Assembly: GCA_041660405.1 (NCBI GenBank)
Contig: JBAZWL010000019.1
Span: forward strand, 1 to 64,000
Source of the DNA: Taibaiella sp041660405
Lineage (GTDB): Bacteria > Bacteroidota > Bacteroidia > Chitinophagales > Chitinophagaceae
DNA: 64,000 nucleotides
Direction: 5' to 3'
Under the pieces are notes generated by a model. The model did no database searches. It was not told where the DNA came from and worked only from the letters and a program-made list of their open reading frames with translations. Of this stretch, positions 43,297 through 51,778 are shown in pieces; the first letter of the stretch is position 1, and every line of letters begins with the position of its first letter. A program made the position numbers and the translations under genes.

Positions 43297-43947
43297 ATGA
43301 AATCAGATAAAAAAATACAGCAGGATGTTATCGCTGAGCTCCAATGGGAGCCAGTGCTCAATGCCACCGAAATTGGTGTTGCTGTTAAAGACGGCGTCGT
43401 AACGCTAAGTGGCCACGTAGGCAGTTATACCCAAAAAAGACAAGCTGAGACAGCGACAAAAAGGGTCAGGGATGTCAAAGCGGTTGCCATTGATCTGGAC
43501 GTACAGCTTTCCACCGAAGATAATAGCAATGATACTGAAATCGGAACAGCAATTGTTGACGCTTTTCGTTGGAACACATTGGTCCCGGACGAAAAAATCA
43601 AAGCCAAAGTGGAAAATGGCTGGATCACGCTTGAAGGTGAAGTGGAATGGCAGTATCAGAAAGAAGCAGCCTACAACGCAGTAAACTTCTTGCGTGGTAT
43701 CAAAGGTGTTTCCAACCTTATTATGGTAAAACCGGCCATCAGCAAAAGTCTTGTAAAGGACAATATCAAAAAAGCATTGGAGCGTAGTGCCGATATAGAA
43801 GCTGAAAAAATTGATGTAGTGACTTCAGGCCACAAGGTTACCCTTAAAGGAAAAGCCGGTTCATGGCATGAAAAAAACATCATTGAAAGGGCGGCATGGT
43901 CTTCCCCTGGTGTGAATGAAGTGGTTGATGAATTGGAATTGGTTTAA
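43297..43947 (+). CDS. Protein with three BON domains
   Basis: 216 residues from ATG 43297. Three BON repeats are seen (starting near 5, 80 and 150), each with the pattern V-K-D/E-G-x-V-T-L-x-G-x-V (VKDGVVTLSGHV; VENGWITLEGEVEW; VTSGHKVTLKGKAG). BON domains are thought to bind phospholipid. No signal peptide. It follows hsp20 and ends at a hairpin, so the pair forms an operon. Clear paralogue of 46156-46830. A TTG start at 43246 is possible but the paralogue supports MKSD. Confidence 0.88.
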   Translation: MKSDKKIQQDVIAELQWEPVLNATEIGVAVKDGVVTLSGHVGSYTQKRQAETATKRVRDVKAVAIDLDVQLSTEDNSNDTEIGTAIVDAFRWNTLVPDEKIKAKVENGWITLEGEVEWQYQKEAAYNAVNFLRGIKGVSNLIMVKPAISKSLVKDNIKKALERSADIEAEKIDVVTSGHKVTLKGKAGSWHEKNIIERAAWSSPGVNEVVDELELV

Positions 43948-43968
43948 TGTAGATTTCAATCTGAATAC

Positions 43969-44005
43969 ATCTGCCTGTCATCAAGACGGGCAGATTTTAT
44001 TTTAA
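43969..44005 (+). terminator. Terminator after the hsp20-BON operon
   Basis: ATCTGCCTGTC (43969-43979) pairs with GACGGGCAGAT (43985-43995) with one G-U pair, followed by TTTATTTT. Confidence 0.85.
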
Positions 44006-44088
44006 ATTCTTTTAAGGAAATACAGCATAATACATCTCGAACACGTCATATATCCGAGTCTTTAATGATCGGTAAACTTGCCTTATTC

Positions 44089-44559
44089 CTATAGATCAAT
44101 GGACTTTTTAGCAAGCAAAACCTGACTGTGGTAAATGATCTGGCATTTGACAGAATGGGATACCAGGCAATATTTCTGTGCTTTGTCTAATGCCGTCTTT
44201 GTTTCATCCATATTGCGCTCGTCAGCAATATAAATTATCGGATAAAGATCTACTTGTGTGAATTCGTATTGCCCCTGTATCCGTTCAACCTTACCTATTA
44301 CTTCAGCTTTAAAATCCTGGATTTCCAATCCTTTTGAAAAAAACTGGAATGTTGTCATAAAGCAGCTACTTATTGAACACAGGAATAAGTGTTCCGGGCT
44401 CCAGTTATTTTCCGGACCACCAAACTCGGGTGGTACTGAGATATGGATTACACCTTTTACATCATTTGCCGTAAGTATTCCTCTCTGATCGGGTAACAGA
44501 TTTAGCTGCACTTCAAATAATAGTGGTTCATTTCGTTTGGGAGATGTATTTTCAGACAT
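44089..44559 (-). CDS. OsmC family protein
   Basis: 156 residues. The family pattern is clear: PPEFGGPENNWSPEHLFLCS with the first Cys pair region (Cys61, Cys66), a long central helix, and YCLVSHSV with Cys131. OsmC/Ohr proteins are thiol peroxidases that reduce organic hydroperoxides. The Glu-containing PEHL motif and both Cys positions are retained. It is monocistronic with no clear regulon box, unlike most of its neighbours. Confidence 0.85.
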   Translation of the reverse strand: MSENTSPKRNEPLLFEVQLNLLPDQRGILTANDVKGVIHISVPPEFGGPENNWSPEHLFLCSISSCFMTTFQFFSKGLEIQDFKAEVIGKVERIQGQYEFTQVDLYPIIYIADERNMDETKTALDKAQKYCLVSHSVKCQIIYHSQVLLAKKSIDL

Positions 44560-44675
44560 GACAGTTTTGTTTTAAATTAAAAATTGTTTGATGAAAGAGC
44601 GGATTTCACCAGTCTATCATAAGTTTAGATGAGTGTATGTGAATCTTCTTATAAATTCATGCCATAACTGCGTTT

Positions 44676-44785
44676 TTATTCTTCCATTACAAGTACTGCT
44701 GCACCATGTATTTTACCATTACGTAAAGCATTAATTGCTTCATTGGCTTCATGTAGTTTAAACAATTGTGTAGAAGTTTTCACCG
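44676..44785 (-). pseudogene. C-terminal remnant of a zinc-type (MDR) alcohol dehydrogenase
   Basis: About 36 codons read PVKTSTQLFKLHEANEAINA, then LRNGKIHGAAVLVMEE and TAA. This is the typical ending of medium-chain alcohol/quinone dehydrogenases (x-LEEANxAxxxLxxGKxxGAAVLV). There is no room for the rest: the upstream sequence is the end of the polysaccharide deacetylase gene. A leftover from a deletion. Confidence 0.7.
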
Positions 44786-45619
44786 GAATTCTGTCTCAAA
44801 TTGTTTCATGCTCCAGTTACCATCTACTATCATTCTCCTTATGGTATATAAGGAGGCCGGTTTATCTTTTTTTCCACTAAGCTGGAAGGCAGCATGATAG
44901 CCGCCCTCCTTAAGATATTCAATGGCAGATAAGTTCCAGGCTCCATAGGGATATGCGAAATATTCAATAGGGTTACCAGTAATTTTTTGCAATAATTCTG
45001 TCGGCTTTTTTAACTGTATTTTCCAATCATTATTCTTGTATTGCGTGACATTATGATGATCCCAGGTGTGGCAGCCAATTATATGACCATTATCTGCAAG
45101 ATATCTAATATCCTTGCCTGCCATATATCCCGAACGACCAATTGTAACAGTCATAATAAAAAAAGTAGCCTTAAATCCGTATTGCTCTAATTCAGGTAAA
45201 GCATTGAGATACTGACTTATCGTTCCGTCATCGAATGTGAGTAAGAGCGGCTTGTCTGGTAACTTTTCGCCTTGCTGGTAGAAGTTGACCAACTGGTTTG
45301 GTAAAATTGTATGATATCCATTTTCATACAAAAATTTCATTTGCGTTCTAAATTTAGAAACAGGAACGATGTAGGGCCGCGCAGCTTTAGAATCATTGCC
45401 ATCACAGTCTCTAATCTGGTGATAGCAAAGTACTATTGGATCTGAATGAACCTTGTTTTCATCTGACGTATCGGTAACACCGACTATTGACGAACTACCG
45501 GTATAGTACTGCATTTCAGACTTTGGGAAATTTCCTTTAGCAATAACGTTTCTATTGCATGACCAATAGTGCACTGAGATGATCAAGGTGAACCAAAGAA
45601 TAATGTTCTTATTTCCCAT
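44780..45619 (-). CDS. Polysaccharide deacetylase (NodB-like) lipoprotein
   Basis: 279 residues from ATG 45619, which gives a lipoprotein-like signal (ILWFTLIISVHYWSCNRN). NodB motif 1 is LLTFDDGT (two Asp) near residue 115; motif 2 is GCHTWDHHN with H-x3-H metal ligands; later YPYGAWN. The enzyme removes N-acetyl groups from GlcNAc polymers such as peptidoglycan or a biofilm polysaccharide. Also possible is ATG 45637, overlapping the upstream YtxH gene by 8 nt. The frame extends to 45697 but that is unlikely. Confidence 0.85.
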   Translation of the reverse strand: MGNKNIILWFTLIISVHYWSCNRNVIAKGNFPKSEMQYYTGSSSIVGVTDTSDENKVHSDPIVLCYHQIRDCDGNDSKAARPYIVPVSKFRTQMKFLYENGYHTILPNQLVNFYQQGEKLPDKPLLLTFDDGTISQYLNALPELEQYGFKATFFIMTVTIGRSGYMAGKDIRYLADNGHIIGCHTWDHHNVTQYKNNDWKIQLKKPTELLQKITGNPIEYFAYPYGAWNLSAIEYLKEGGYHAAFQLSGKKDKPASLYTIRRMIVDGNWSMKQFETEFR

Positions 45620-45629
45620 GACTATATAA

Positions 45630-45917
45630 TTAGACATTAGCCTGTTCTTCTTTTTTTGCAGAGGTACAGTGAGCAGGGAATTGATCGACCATTTCATTTA
45701 AATCTTCGAGTTTGTCCTTTAGCCTGTCCCGTATATCAGCAATGTTATCCCTGCCCTCCTCTATCGTATCGCCAATTGAATTAAACAATCTTCTGCTTCG
45801 TCTGGCAATTTTTTTTCTTGTCCATTCACCTTTTTCAGGTGCAAACAAAATGCCCAGGGCTGTGCCAGCTGCCATCAGTGTTATAGACCCTAATAAAATC
45901 ATACCTGCTTTTTTCAT
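45630..45917 (-). CDS. YtxH-domain small membrane protein
   Basis: 95 residues from ATG 45917. One transmembrane segment (AGMILLGSITLMAAGTALGI) then the YtxH signature LFAPEKGEWTRKKIARRSRR and an amphipathic helix (DIRDRLKDKLEDLNEM). YtxH proteins are common in general-stress gene sets; function unknown. It is directly followed by the deacetylase gene. A perfect Crp/Fnr-type box (45985-45996) lies upstream at near-standard spacing. Confidence 0.8.
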   Translation of the reverse strand: MKKAGMILLGSITLMAAGTALGILFAPEKGEWTRKKIARRSRRLFNSIGDTIEEGRDNIADIRDRLKDKLEDLNEMVDQFPAHCTSAKKEEQANV

Positions 45918-45951
45918 AACAATTCGTTTTAGTTTAATAATATACATCTAC

Positions 45952-45996
45952 GTAAAGATATCATTGGCCTCGTATGGACAACAATGATGCTAATCA
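45952..45996 (-). promoter_or_regulatory. Probable regulon promoter of the YtxH-deacetylase operon
   Basis: Perfect box TGATGCTAATCA (45985-45996). A weak minus-strand -7 TATCTTTA (45952-45959) lies 31.5 bp from its centre, two more than standard. No good distal box. Confidence 0.45.
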
Positions 45997-46155
45997 CGAA
46001 AACAGATAACTTAACCTAATCGGCCTGATTAATATTAAGTATATGCTTTAAATGAAGTTGATAGAACTTTCGAATACTTATTAAGGTCCGTGATGCCCCG
46101 ATATAATACCAGCTTGCCCATACAACTCAAACCATATTATTCATACTAAGACCTG

Positions 46156-46830
46156 CTAGTCATCAAATTCAAACTGAAACTCTTCAACCTCCAGTTTATT
46201 GTCGACACTGGTTATTCCAGGAGCTGACCATGCAACCTTTTCGGCATCATCACTTTCGGCAAAAGAACGGACGCTTCCGGTAAGGACAGCTTTGGTGCCA
46301 GTAACAATCACATTTATCTGTTTTGCGTCTAATGCTGCATGTCGATAGAACGATGCAAATATCTTCTTTTCAATATCGGAACCTTTTGTCCTGGGCTTTA
46401 ACGTTATCAGGCTAACCACAGACTTTATACCATCTAAGTTTTCAATGGCTGCCTTTGCAGCTGCCCTTTGATATTCCCATTCTACCTCCCCGTCAAGTGT
46501 TACATACCCGTCTTCCACTTTTATCTTTATGTTCTCTTCCTGTACAGCAGTATTCCATTTTAATACATTAAGTATTGCCTCTGCAATTTCAGTATCCGAT
46601 TTCTGATGATCAGACCAAAACCATACGTGGATATCAACTGCCACCGCTTTAACACCCGCTACCCTTTTAGCGGCATTTTCAGCAGCCAGTTTTTTTGCAT
46701 AAGTATCCACAAGACCGTTTAACGTTACCACACCGTCCTTTACTGTCGCGTTAATTACAGAGCCAACCAATAGCGGTTCCCACAAGATTTCTTCTTGTAC
46801 ATCATTCTGGATTTGAAAATCACTTTTCAT
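46156..46830 (-). CDS. Protein with three BON domains, second paralogue
   Basis: 224 residues from ATG 46830. BON repeats at about 3-75, 80-145 and 150-215: VKDGVVTLNGLVDTY, VEDGYVTLDGEVEWEY, VTGTKAVLTGSVRS. The same plan and many shared residues as 43297-43947 show a duplication. No signal peptide. It has its own regulon promoter. ATG at 46839 is also in frame. Confidence 0.87.
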   Translation of the reverse strand: MKSDFQIQNDVQEEILWEPLLVGSVINATVKDGVVTLNGLVDTYAKKLAAENAAKRVAGVKAVAVDIHVWFWSDHQKSDTEIAEAILNVLKWNTAVQEENIKIKVEDGYVTLDGEVEWEYQRAAAKAAIENLDGIKSVVSLITLKPRTKGSDIEKKIFASFYRHAALDAKQINVIVTGTKAVLTGSVRSFAESDDAEKVAWSAPGITSVDNKLEVEEFQFEFDD

Positions 46831-46870
46831 AAGTTTCATTTAATGAGGGTTAACAACATATTTTCCTGAA

Positions 46871-46935
46871 CAAAGGAATCCGATTTTAATCCCAAAATCT
46901 ATGATATTAAACAGCTGCCTTAATGATATAAATTT
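46871..46935 (-). promoter_or_regulatory. Regulon promoter of the second BON gene
   Basis: Minus -7 TTCCTTTG (46871-46878). Boxes with one good half each: TGATATTAAACA (46902-46913) and TGATATAAATTT (46924-46935), 22 bp apart. Confidence 0.5.
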
Positions 46936-47028
46936 GCTTACTATTCTATAATAGCGGTGTGATAAAGATGAAGTTGAAGGAATGAATCGGATTGGATGTG
47001 ATAGCTGGCTTATGCTCTTTTGAATATA

Positions 47029-48012
47029 TTATTGGGAAGACTGTTTTCTTTTCTTTTCCTGCTTTCTGAAATATCCCCTAAAGAAAAAATTATGCTTCAA
47101 AGCTTCCATATTCTCATTAAACCCATTCGTGCCTTTCTGAATGTTATCTAAGCTTGTTTCTATCTTTTTTGTCATTATGGAATCGTTTAATAACAGGTGG
47201 GTCACACCTTTGCCATTGGTAATACTTTTATGTACTTCCGCCGCGATTTTGTTTAATTCGCCTGCAATGGAATCTGTAGTACTGGTCGTCGATTTTAATT
47301 TACGGAGTGAGTAACCAAGATCCTCTGCAAACGAACTATCGGTCAATATCATTCCTATAGAACCCTTTCCATTTTTAACATCAGCGACAAGCCCATCCAG
47401 GTTATCTGCCAGATCACCGGCTGTACGTGCTGTAGAAGCTATATCAGCAACGGCAGTTTTTAAACCAACATGTATTGAACTGTCATCCATCAGCGACCAC
47501 AATGCACTGCTATTAACTCTTTTAATAGTTGTTTTCAGTTCAGTAGCTATAATCGCTACATCATTATTGGTATGGTAAAGTGTTTCAAGCATCTCTTCTG
47601 TACCCACAGCTTCTTTTGACCTAAGCATTTCTCCTTCTTTTACTAAAGATCCTTGCCGACCTGCCGGCACAATATTTACCACTTTATTACCTACAAGGCC
47701 ATCCGTGCCTATGGATACAACAGCATTGTTCCGGATAATGGACAACATATTTTTATCAATTACCATAGTAACTTCAATAAGCCCATCATCCAATATTCTT
47801 GTCTTTTTCACAGTGCCCACTTCAATACCACTAAAGCGTACATTATTGCCTTCTACCAGTCCCTGGACATTTGTAAATTTTGCTTTTAGTGTGTAGGTAG
47901 AACCGAACAGATGTTCATTGTTGCCGATCATATATAGCAATAGAATAAGGAACAGTAAACCGCCCAGCACCAGTGCACCCAATTTTACATTATTGATCGA
48001 CCTTGTTGTCAT
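47029..48012 (-). CDS. mlaD: MlaD/MCE-family lipid-transport protein
   Basis: 327 residues. N-terminal anchor (LGALVLGGLLFLILLLYMIG) followed by one MCE domain (40-120: LKAKFTNVQGLVEGNNVRFS GI; LIEVTMVI; IGTDGLVGNKVV). The C-terminal ~190 residues are a long helical stalk with repeated TTST/GKGSIGMIL motifs, typical of Bacteroidota MlaD. It forms a periplasmic hexamer with MlaE/F to move phospholipids between membranes. Last gene of the mlaE-mlaF-mlaD set (6-nt spacing). No MlaB or MlaC gene is nearby. Confidence 0.87.
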   Translation of the reverse strand: MTTRSINNVKLGALVLGGLLFLILLLYMIGNNEHLFGSTYTLKAKFTNVQGLVEGNNVRFSGIEVGTVKKTRILDDGLIEVTMVIDKNMLSIIRNNAVVSIGTDGLVGNKVVNIVPAGRQGSLVKEGEMLRSKEAVGTEEMLETLYHTNNDVAIIATELKTTIKRVNSSALWSLMDDSSIHVGLKTAVADIASTARTAGDLADNLDGLVADVKNGKGSIGMILTDSSFAEDLGYSLRKLKSTTSTTDSIAGELNKIAAEVHKSITNGKGVTHLLLNDSIMTKKIETSLDNIQKGTNGFNENMEALKHNFFFRGYFRKQEKKRKQSSQ

Positions 48013-48018
48013 AAATAT

Positions 48019-48795
48019 TTATTCAAAGAATTGTTTCACTTTCATATCGTTGCTCTTTACCAAAGATTCATAGTTCCCATCTGCATAACATTTTCCGTCT
48101 ACCAGAATGATAACCCTGTCGCCGGCCAATCTCACGCAATTCATGTCATGAGAAATAATCAACGATGTTGTGTTGTACTTTTTCTGTATCTCCATCATCA
48201 GTCCGATAATTTCCTTGCCGGTTATCGGGTCAAGGCCCGTTGTCGGTTCATCATATAAGATCAGTTCCGGCTTCAAGATTAGGGTACGGGCCAACGCAAT
48301 CCTTTTACGCATTCCACCGGATAACTCAGCCGGCATCATGTCGATAGTATGGGCCAAACCTACATCTGCGAGAGCATCCTGTATACGTATATTTACTTCT
48401 TCCGGTGTCACATGAATCCAATGTCTGCGCAAAGGGAACTCCAGGTTTTGCCTTACCGTCATAGAATCATATAAAGCATTACTCTGAAACAAAAACCCAA
48501 CCTTCGCTCTTATTTCATCCAGTTCTCTTTCGTTTATATCAGTTATATCTTTTCCAAGTACGCTTATAATGCCTTTATCAGGAGCCAGTAATCCGATAAT
48601 ACATTTTATCAACACAGACTTTCCGGAGCCGGATTTTCCCAGTACAATAACACTTTCGCCTCTTTTTATTGTAAGATTAAAATCGACCAATATATTATTA
48701 TTGCCGAATGACTTGTATAAATGACGAATCTCCAGTACTGTCTCTGCTGACAACCGTGATTGAATATCTCCTGCTTGTTTTCTTTCTGTAATCAT
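48019..48795 (-). CDS. mlaF: ABC transporter ATPase, MlaF-like
   Basis: 258 residues. Walker A GKSGSGKSV near residue 53, ABC signature ELSGGMRKRIALARTL near 158, Walker B ELILYDEPTTGLDP, switch His in LIISHDM. The SGGMRKR form of the signature is characteristic of MlaF/MCE-linked ATPases. It powers the MlaE permease. Gap of 6 nt to mlaE and mlaD on each side. Confidence 0.9.
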   Translation of the reverse strand: MITERKQAGDIQSRLSAETVLEIRHLYKSFGNNNILVDFNLTIKRGESVIVLGKSGSGKSVLIKCIIGLLAPDKGIISVLGKDITDINERELDEIRAKVGFLFQSNALYDSMTVRQNLEFPLRRHWIHVTPEEVNIRIQDALADVGLAHTIDMMPAELSGGMRKRIALARTLILKPELILYDEPTTGLDPITGKEIIGLMMEIQKKYNTTSLIISHDMNCVRLAGDRVIILVDGKCYADGNYESLVKSNDMKVKQFFE

Positions 48796-48801
48796 TTCGC
48801 G

Positions 48802-49626
48802 CTAATTAAAACCTAGGACATTTGCAATCTGTACTGCCAGTAAATCAATAATAAAAATCATGATTGAAGAAAGTACCACAGCTGAATTTGCAGAGTGGCC
48901 TACACCTTCTGTTCCTTTGCTACTATTATACCCTTTATAACATCCTATTATGCCTACCGCAAAACCAAAAAAATAGCTCTTGACGTATGCTGGCAATACA
49001 TCGCTGAATGAAAGAATATCGAACACCTGGGTCCAAAACAAAGCAAAGCTTGTTGTACTCCGAATATTGACACCAAGGTATGATCCATAAAGAGCAATAG
49101 CATCCCCCAATATTACCAACACCGGAAGCATTAATGTGGCAGCCATGATTCGCGTTACTACCAGGTATTTAAACGGATTAGTACCACTCACTTCCATAGC
49201 ATCAATTTGTTCCGTAACCTTCATTGACCCTAGCTCCGCACCTATACTGCTACCTATTTTCCCTGCAAATATTAAAGCGGTTATTACCGGACCAATTTCC
49301 CTGATTATTGCAATACTTACAATTGCAGGTATTTGTGAAGCCACACCATAATCGACCATTGATGGCCTGAGTTGCATGGTCAACACCAATCCCATAATAA
49401 ATGCCGTCAAAGCCACAAGTGCAAATGATTTGTAACCAATAACAAAACATTGTCTTAAAAATTCCATTATCTCGTACCGAGGCTTATACCATTGTTTGAA
49501 AAAACGGGCGGCAAAGCGGGACAGAGCACCAACTTCATTTAAAAACAATTCCAATTTAGATGATCTGAACATACAATTTCGCGGCAATTGGGTAAATAGG
49601 TTTTCAAGATCAATATCAGCAACCAT
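48802..49626 (-). CDS. mlaE: MlaE family lipid ABC permease
   Basis: 274 residues from ATG 49626. Multi-pass membrane protein with the MlaE signature IREIGPVITALIFAGKIGSS and LGSMKVTEQIDAMEVSGTNP. The first ~50 residues (DIDLENLFTQLPRNCM...) are soluble. The frame is open to 49692 (MFEHNF), but the predicted transcription start (about 49669) lies downstream of that Met, so the shorter product is chosen. First gene of mlaEFD. Alternate start at 49572. Confidence 0.87.
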   Translation of the reverse strand: MVADIDLENLFTQLPRNCMFRSSKLELFLNEVGALSRFAARFFKQWYKPRYEIMEFLRQCFVIGYKSFALVALTAFIMGLVLTMQLRPSMVDYGVASQIPAIVSIAIIREIGPVITALIFAGKIGSSIGAELGSMKVTEQIDAMEVSGTNPFKYLVVTRIMAATLMLPVLVILGDAIALYGSYLGVNIRSTTSFALFWTQVFDILSFSDVLPAYVKSYFFGFAVGIIGCYKGYNSSKGTEGVGHSANSAVVLSSIMIFIIDLLAVQIANVLGFN

Positions 49627-49673
49627 ATAGTATCTGCATCTACTGAGTATTGAGTGTGGATAAAAGTAATTAT

Positions 49674-49738
49674 CAAAATTATGTTCAAACACGACGCTAA
49701 ACAGTGACCTGGGTCAGTGCCTTATGTGATTAAGCTTA
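49674..49738 (-). promoter_or_regulatory. Regulon promoter of mlaEFD
   Basis: Minus -7 TAATTTTG (49674-49681) full match. Proximal TGACCTGGGTCA (49705-49716) perfect pair. Distal half TGAT (49727-49730) at 22 bp. One of the clearest cases. Confidence 0.75.
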
Positions 49739-49833
49739 ACTCAGAATAAGTTAAAGCCGGGTCATTAGTTTGAACTAAGAGGCTTTTAAAAAAAACCTTT
49801 GATCCGGTAGCTTTTACAAGTACCGTTGAGTTT

Positions 49834-50913
49834 TTAAGCTCCCTCTGATTGGATCTTTTCTCTACGCATAAGGACAGCGGCAAGCACAACTATCCAAAGC
49901 AAAAAAACACCGATATTAATACGCTCCCAGACTCCCATATGCGGAGTTGGCCTATTTGTTGAGATGTCCGGCGCATCCAAAAAGGTCAATGTGCCAAAGA
50001 CAAAAAGAATTATCAATGATGCTATTGAATAAATACGAAATTTTTTGCCAAGTGCGGTAGACGCCAAACCGAGTGCGAGCAAAAAGATAAGTTCGGTCAA
50101 CACACCAAGAATGATGTGCATAGTATCCGAAAATGTTGCACCTCCCGCTGCCAGCGCCTCCCTTAGATGCATTGGCGCAAACGGCCATAGAAGCCCAAGC
50201 GCACTATAGGCAATTAATAAACCACCCGTGATGCGAAGCAGACGGTTTCCTGTAGCTGATTCCCAAACACCATAGGCAAAGGCGATCATAAGTAAAGTAT
50301 AGGGAGTGCTTAGTACTATCCATAGCATTCGCGTTGGCGCACCAACAGCGGAAAGCTCACTTACGGTCTGTGAAGCAGAATCATAACCCTTCCATTGCGC
50401 GGCTACAATAATATTAATAGCAATATAAAGCAATGAAGAAAGAATACCGCAAATGAGGGAGGCTCTCCAGATCATGGTACGCCTTGAGGGAAGCATGAGG
50501 ATAGTCATCACCCCGCCCGGAATTACAGGAAGTCCCCACATGGCATGCAACCAATGCAATTGTTGCAGAATAGCGATTTCGACCCAAAACCAAATGGCAA
50601 GTCCGCCAGTAGCAAGTGTAGCCATAATCCACGCATTAGCTATTCGGCGAAGGACAGCAATAAAGGCAAGCACATTCAGAATACCCAATCCAAACAGAAG
50701 GATGCCTGGCATCAGAAAATTATCGAAGGTCCCACGCATAATACTGACTGGCATATCCATCAATCTGCCGTCGGGAGCAATTATCAGGATAGTACCGCCC
50801 AACAAGCACCCTACGGCTTCATAAGCAAGAACGGCAAGCAAAATAACACGTTGCCATTTTACCAGGGTTGTTGTCTGTAGGTTTTTTCGGGAGTCATGTA
50901 TAGCTATTGACAT
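49834..50913 (-). CDS. Multi-pass membrane protein with DUF998-like C-terminus
   Basis: 359 residues with about ten hydrophobic segments. The second half (residues about 160-350) resembles DUF998: SQTVSELSAVGAPTRMLWIV, then LLRITGGLLIAYSALGLLWP and GATFSDTMHIILGVLTELIF. The first half has four helices in a separate unit (LLAVLAYEAVGCLLGGTILI). Possibly a fusion of two small membrane modules. Function unknown. No regulon box was found upstream. Confidence 0.7.
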   Translation of the reverse strand: MSIAIHDSRKNLQTTTLVKWQRVILLAVLAYEAVGCLLGGTILIIAPDGRLMDMPVSIMRGTFDNFLMPGILLFGLGILNVLAFIAVLRRIANAWIMATLATGGLAIWFWVEIAILQQLHWLHAMWGLPVIPGGVMTILMLPSRRTMIWRASLICGILSSLLYIAINIIVAAQWKGYDSASQTVSELSAVGAPTRMLWIVLSTPYTLLMIAFAYGVWESATGNRLLRITGGLLIAYSALGLLWPFAPMHLREALAAGGATFSDTMHIILGVLTELIFLLALGLASTALGKKFRIYSIASLIILFVFGTLTFLDAPDISTNRPTPHMGVWERINIGVFLLWIVVLAAVLMRREKIQSEGA

Positions 50914-51098
50914 GATTTCACATTTATTAGGTTAGTAAATTCACTATGCACAAGTTTAAGTTGGCTGTATTTGCCCTCATTCGTTTCAAACTATAAAACT
51001 TAGATGTAAACGATTACAGCTCTTCTTGGAGTGCAAGATATTTCAATGCATATTCGCTGAATATGACTTCCATCATATATGGCAATGATGTTACACCT

Positions 51099-51608
51099 CT
51101 ATGCAGTTTTAAAAGCAATATTTGCTTCCGAAAGTTTCTTATAGAAATGTCTTTCTTTTCTCAGATTATTCCAGTCATAGATCAGGTAGTCAACGGAGGT
51201 CCAAAGCAGGAACCATGAGGCCGGTTCCATAATGGTGCTCAATAAGGTAGTTGCAAGTGACCGGATACCCAGGAATATTGCTGTAGCATCCAGCATCATG
51301 ATTACAATACCTATTGTGCCCAGGAGTATACTGGTGTTCAGCTTCCGGCGACATTTACCCCGGCATAACTGATATTGTGTCTGGAAGAATTTTTTCAGAC
51401 TATTGCTGATAACAGCTTCCGTAGCCTCTTCCCTTTTCGGCTCTGGCACCAACAAGGTCAACTCTTCTATGGGTTCCTGCTGGTAACGCATATCCATCCG
51501 TAGTTCATGAAGAAAATCTTCCGATATTCTCCGCAATTGGTAATGCCGGGAGTCAAAATCGGAGTAGATATCATTATAGTCATCCAGCCAGAAACTCGAA
51601 GTGATCAT
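51099..51608 (-). CDS. Hypothetical membrane protein with two transmembrane helices
   Basis: 169 residues. The N-terminal ~90 are soluble and acidic (DDYNDIYSDFDSRHYQLRRI). Two membrane segments follow (LLGTIGIVIMMLDATAIFLG; LLSTIMEPASWFLLWTSVDY) and a basic tail. No family recognised. The promoter upstream has one of the best boxes in the window, so it is a firm regulon member of unknown job. Its small size and Tyr/Asp-rich N-terminus suggest a membrane regulator or sensor. Confidence 0.65.
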   Translation of the reverse strand: MITSSFWLDDYNDIYSDFDSRHYQLRRISEDFLHELRMDMRYQQEPIEELTLLVPEPKREEATEAVISNSLKKFFQTQYQLCRGKCRRKLNTSILLGTIGIVIMMLDATAIFLGIRSLATTLLSTIMEPASWFLLWTSVDYLIYDWNNLRKERHFYKKLSEANIAFKTA

Positions 51609-51641
51609 GGTTGTGCCGTTTAGTAAACACTATTCCTATAC

Positions 51642-51684
51642 CAAAAGTACCGGTGTTTTTACAGCTAAATAATGATATGCATCA
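51642..51684 (-). promoter_or_regulatory. Regulon promoter of the two-TM hypothetical gene
   Basis: Minus -7 TACTTTTG (51642-51649) and perfect palindrome TGATATGCATCA (51673-51684) at 29.5 bp. The distal box position is poor. Confidence 0.7.
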
Positions 51685-51778
51685 TCCCGATGGCTAAGTG
51701 TGAAAGGTTGAGACATGGAATCATATTTGCGGTTTCCCCGGTGGAATTACCTATTTTGAAGAATTGAATTCCATGGCA

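Noticed and set aside
49627..49692. Upstream start of MlaE at 49692
   Set aside because: Lies upstream of the predicted transcription start (about 49669).
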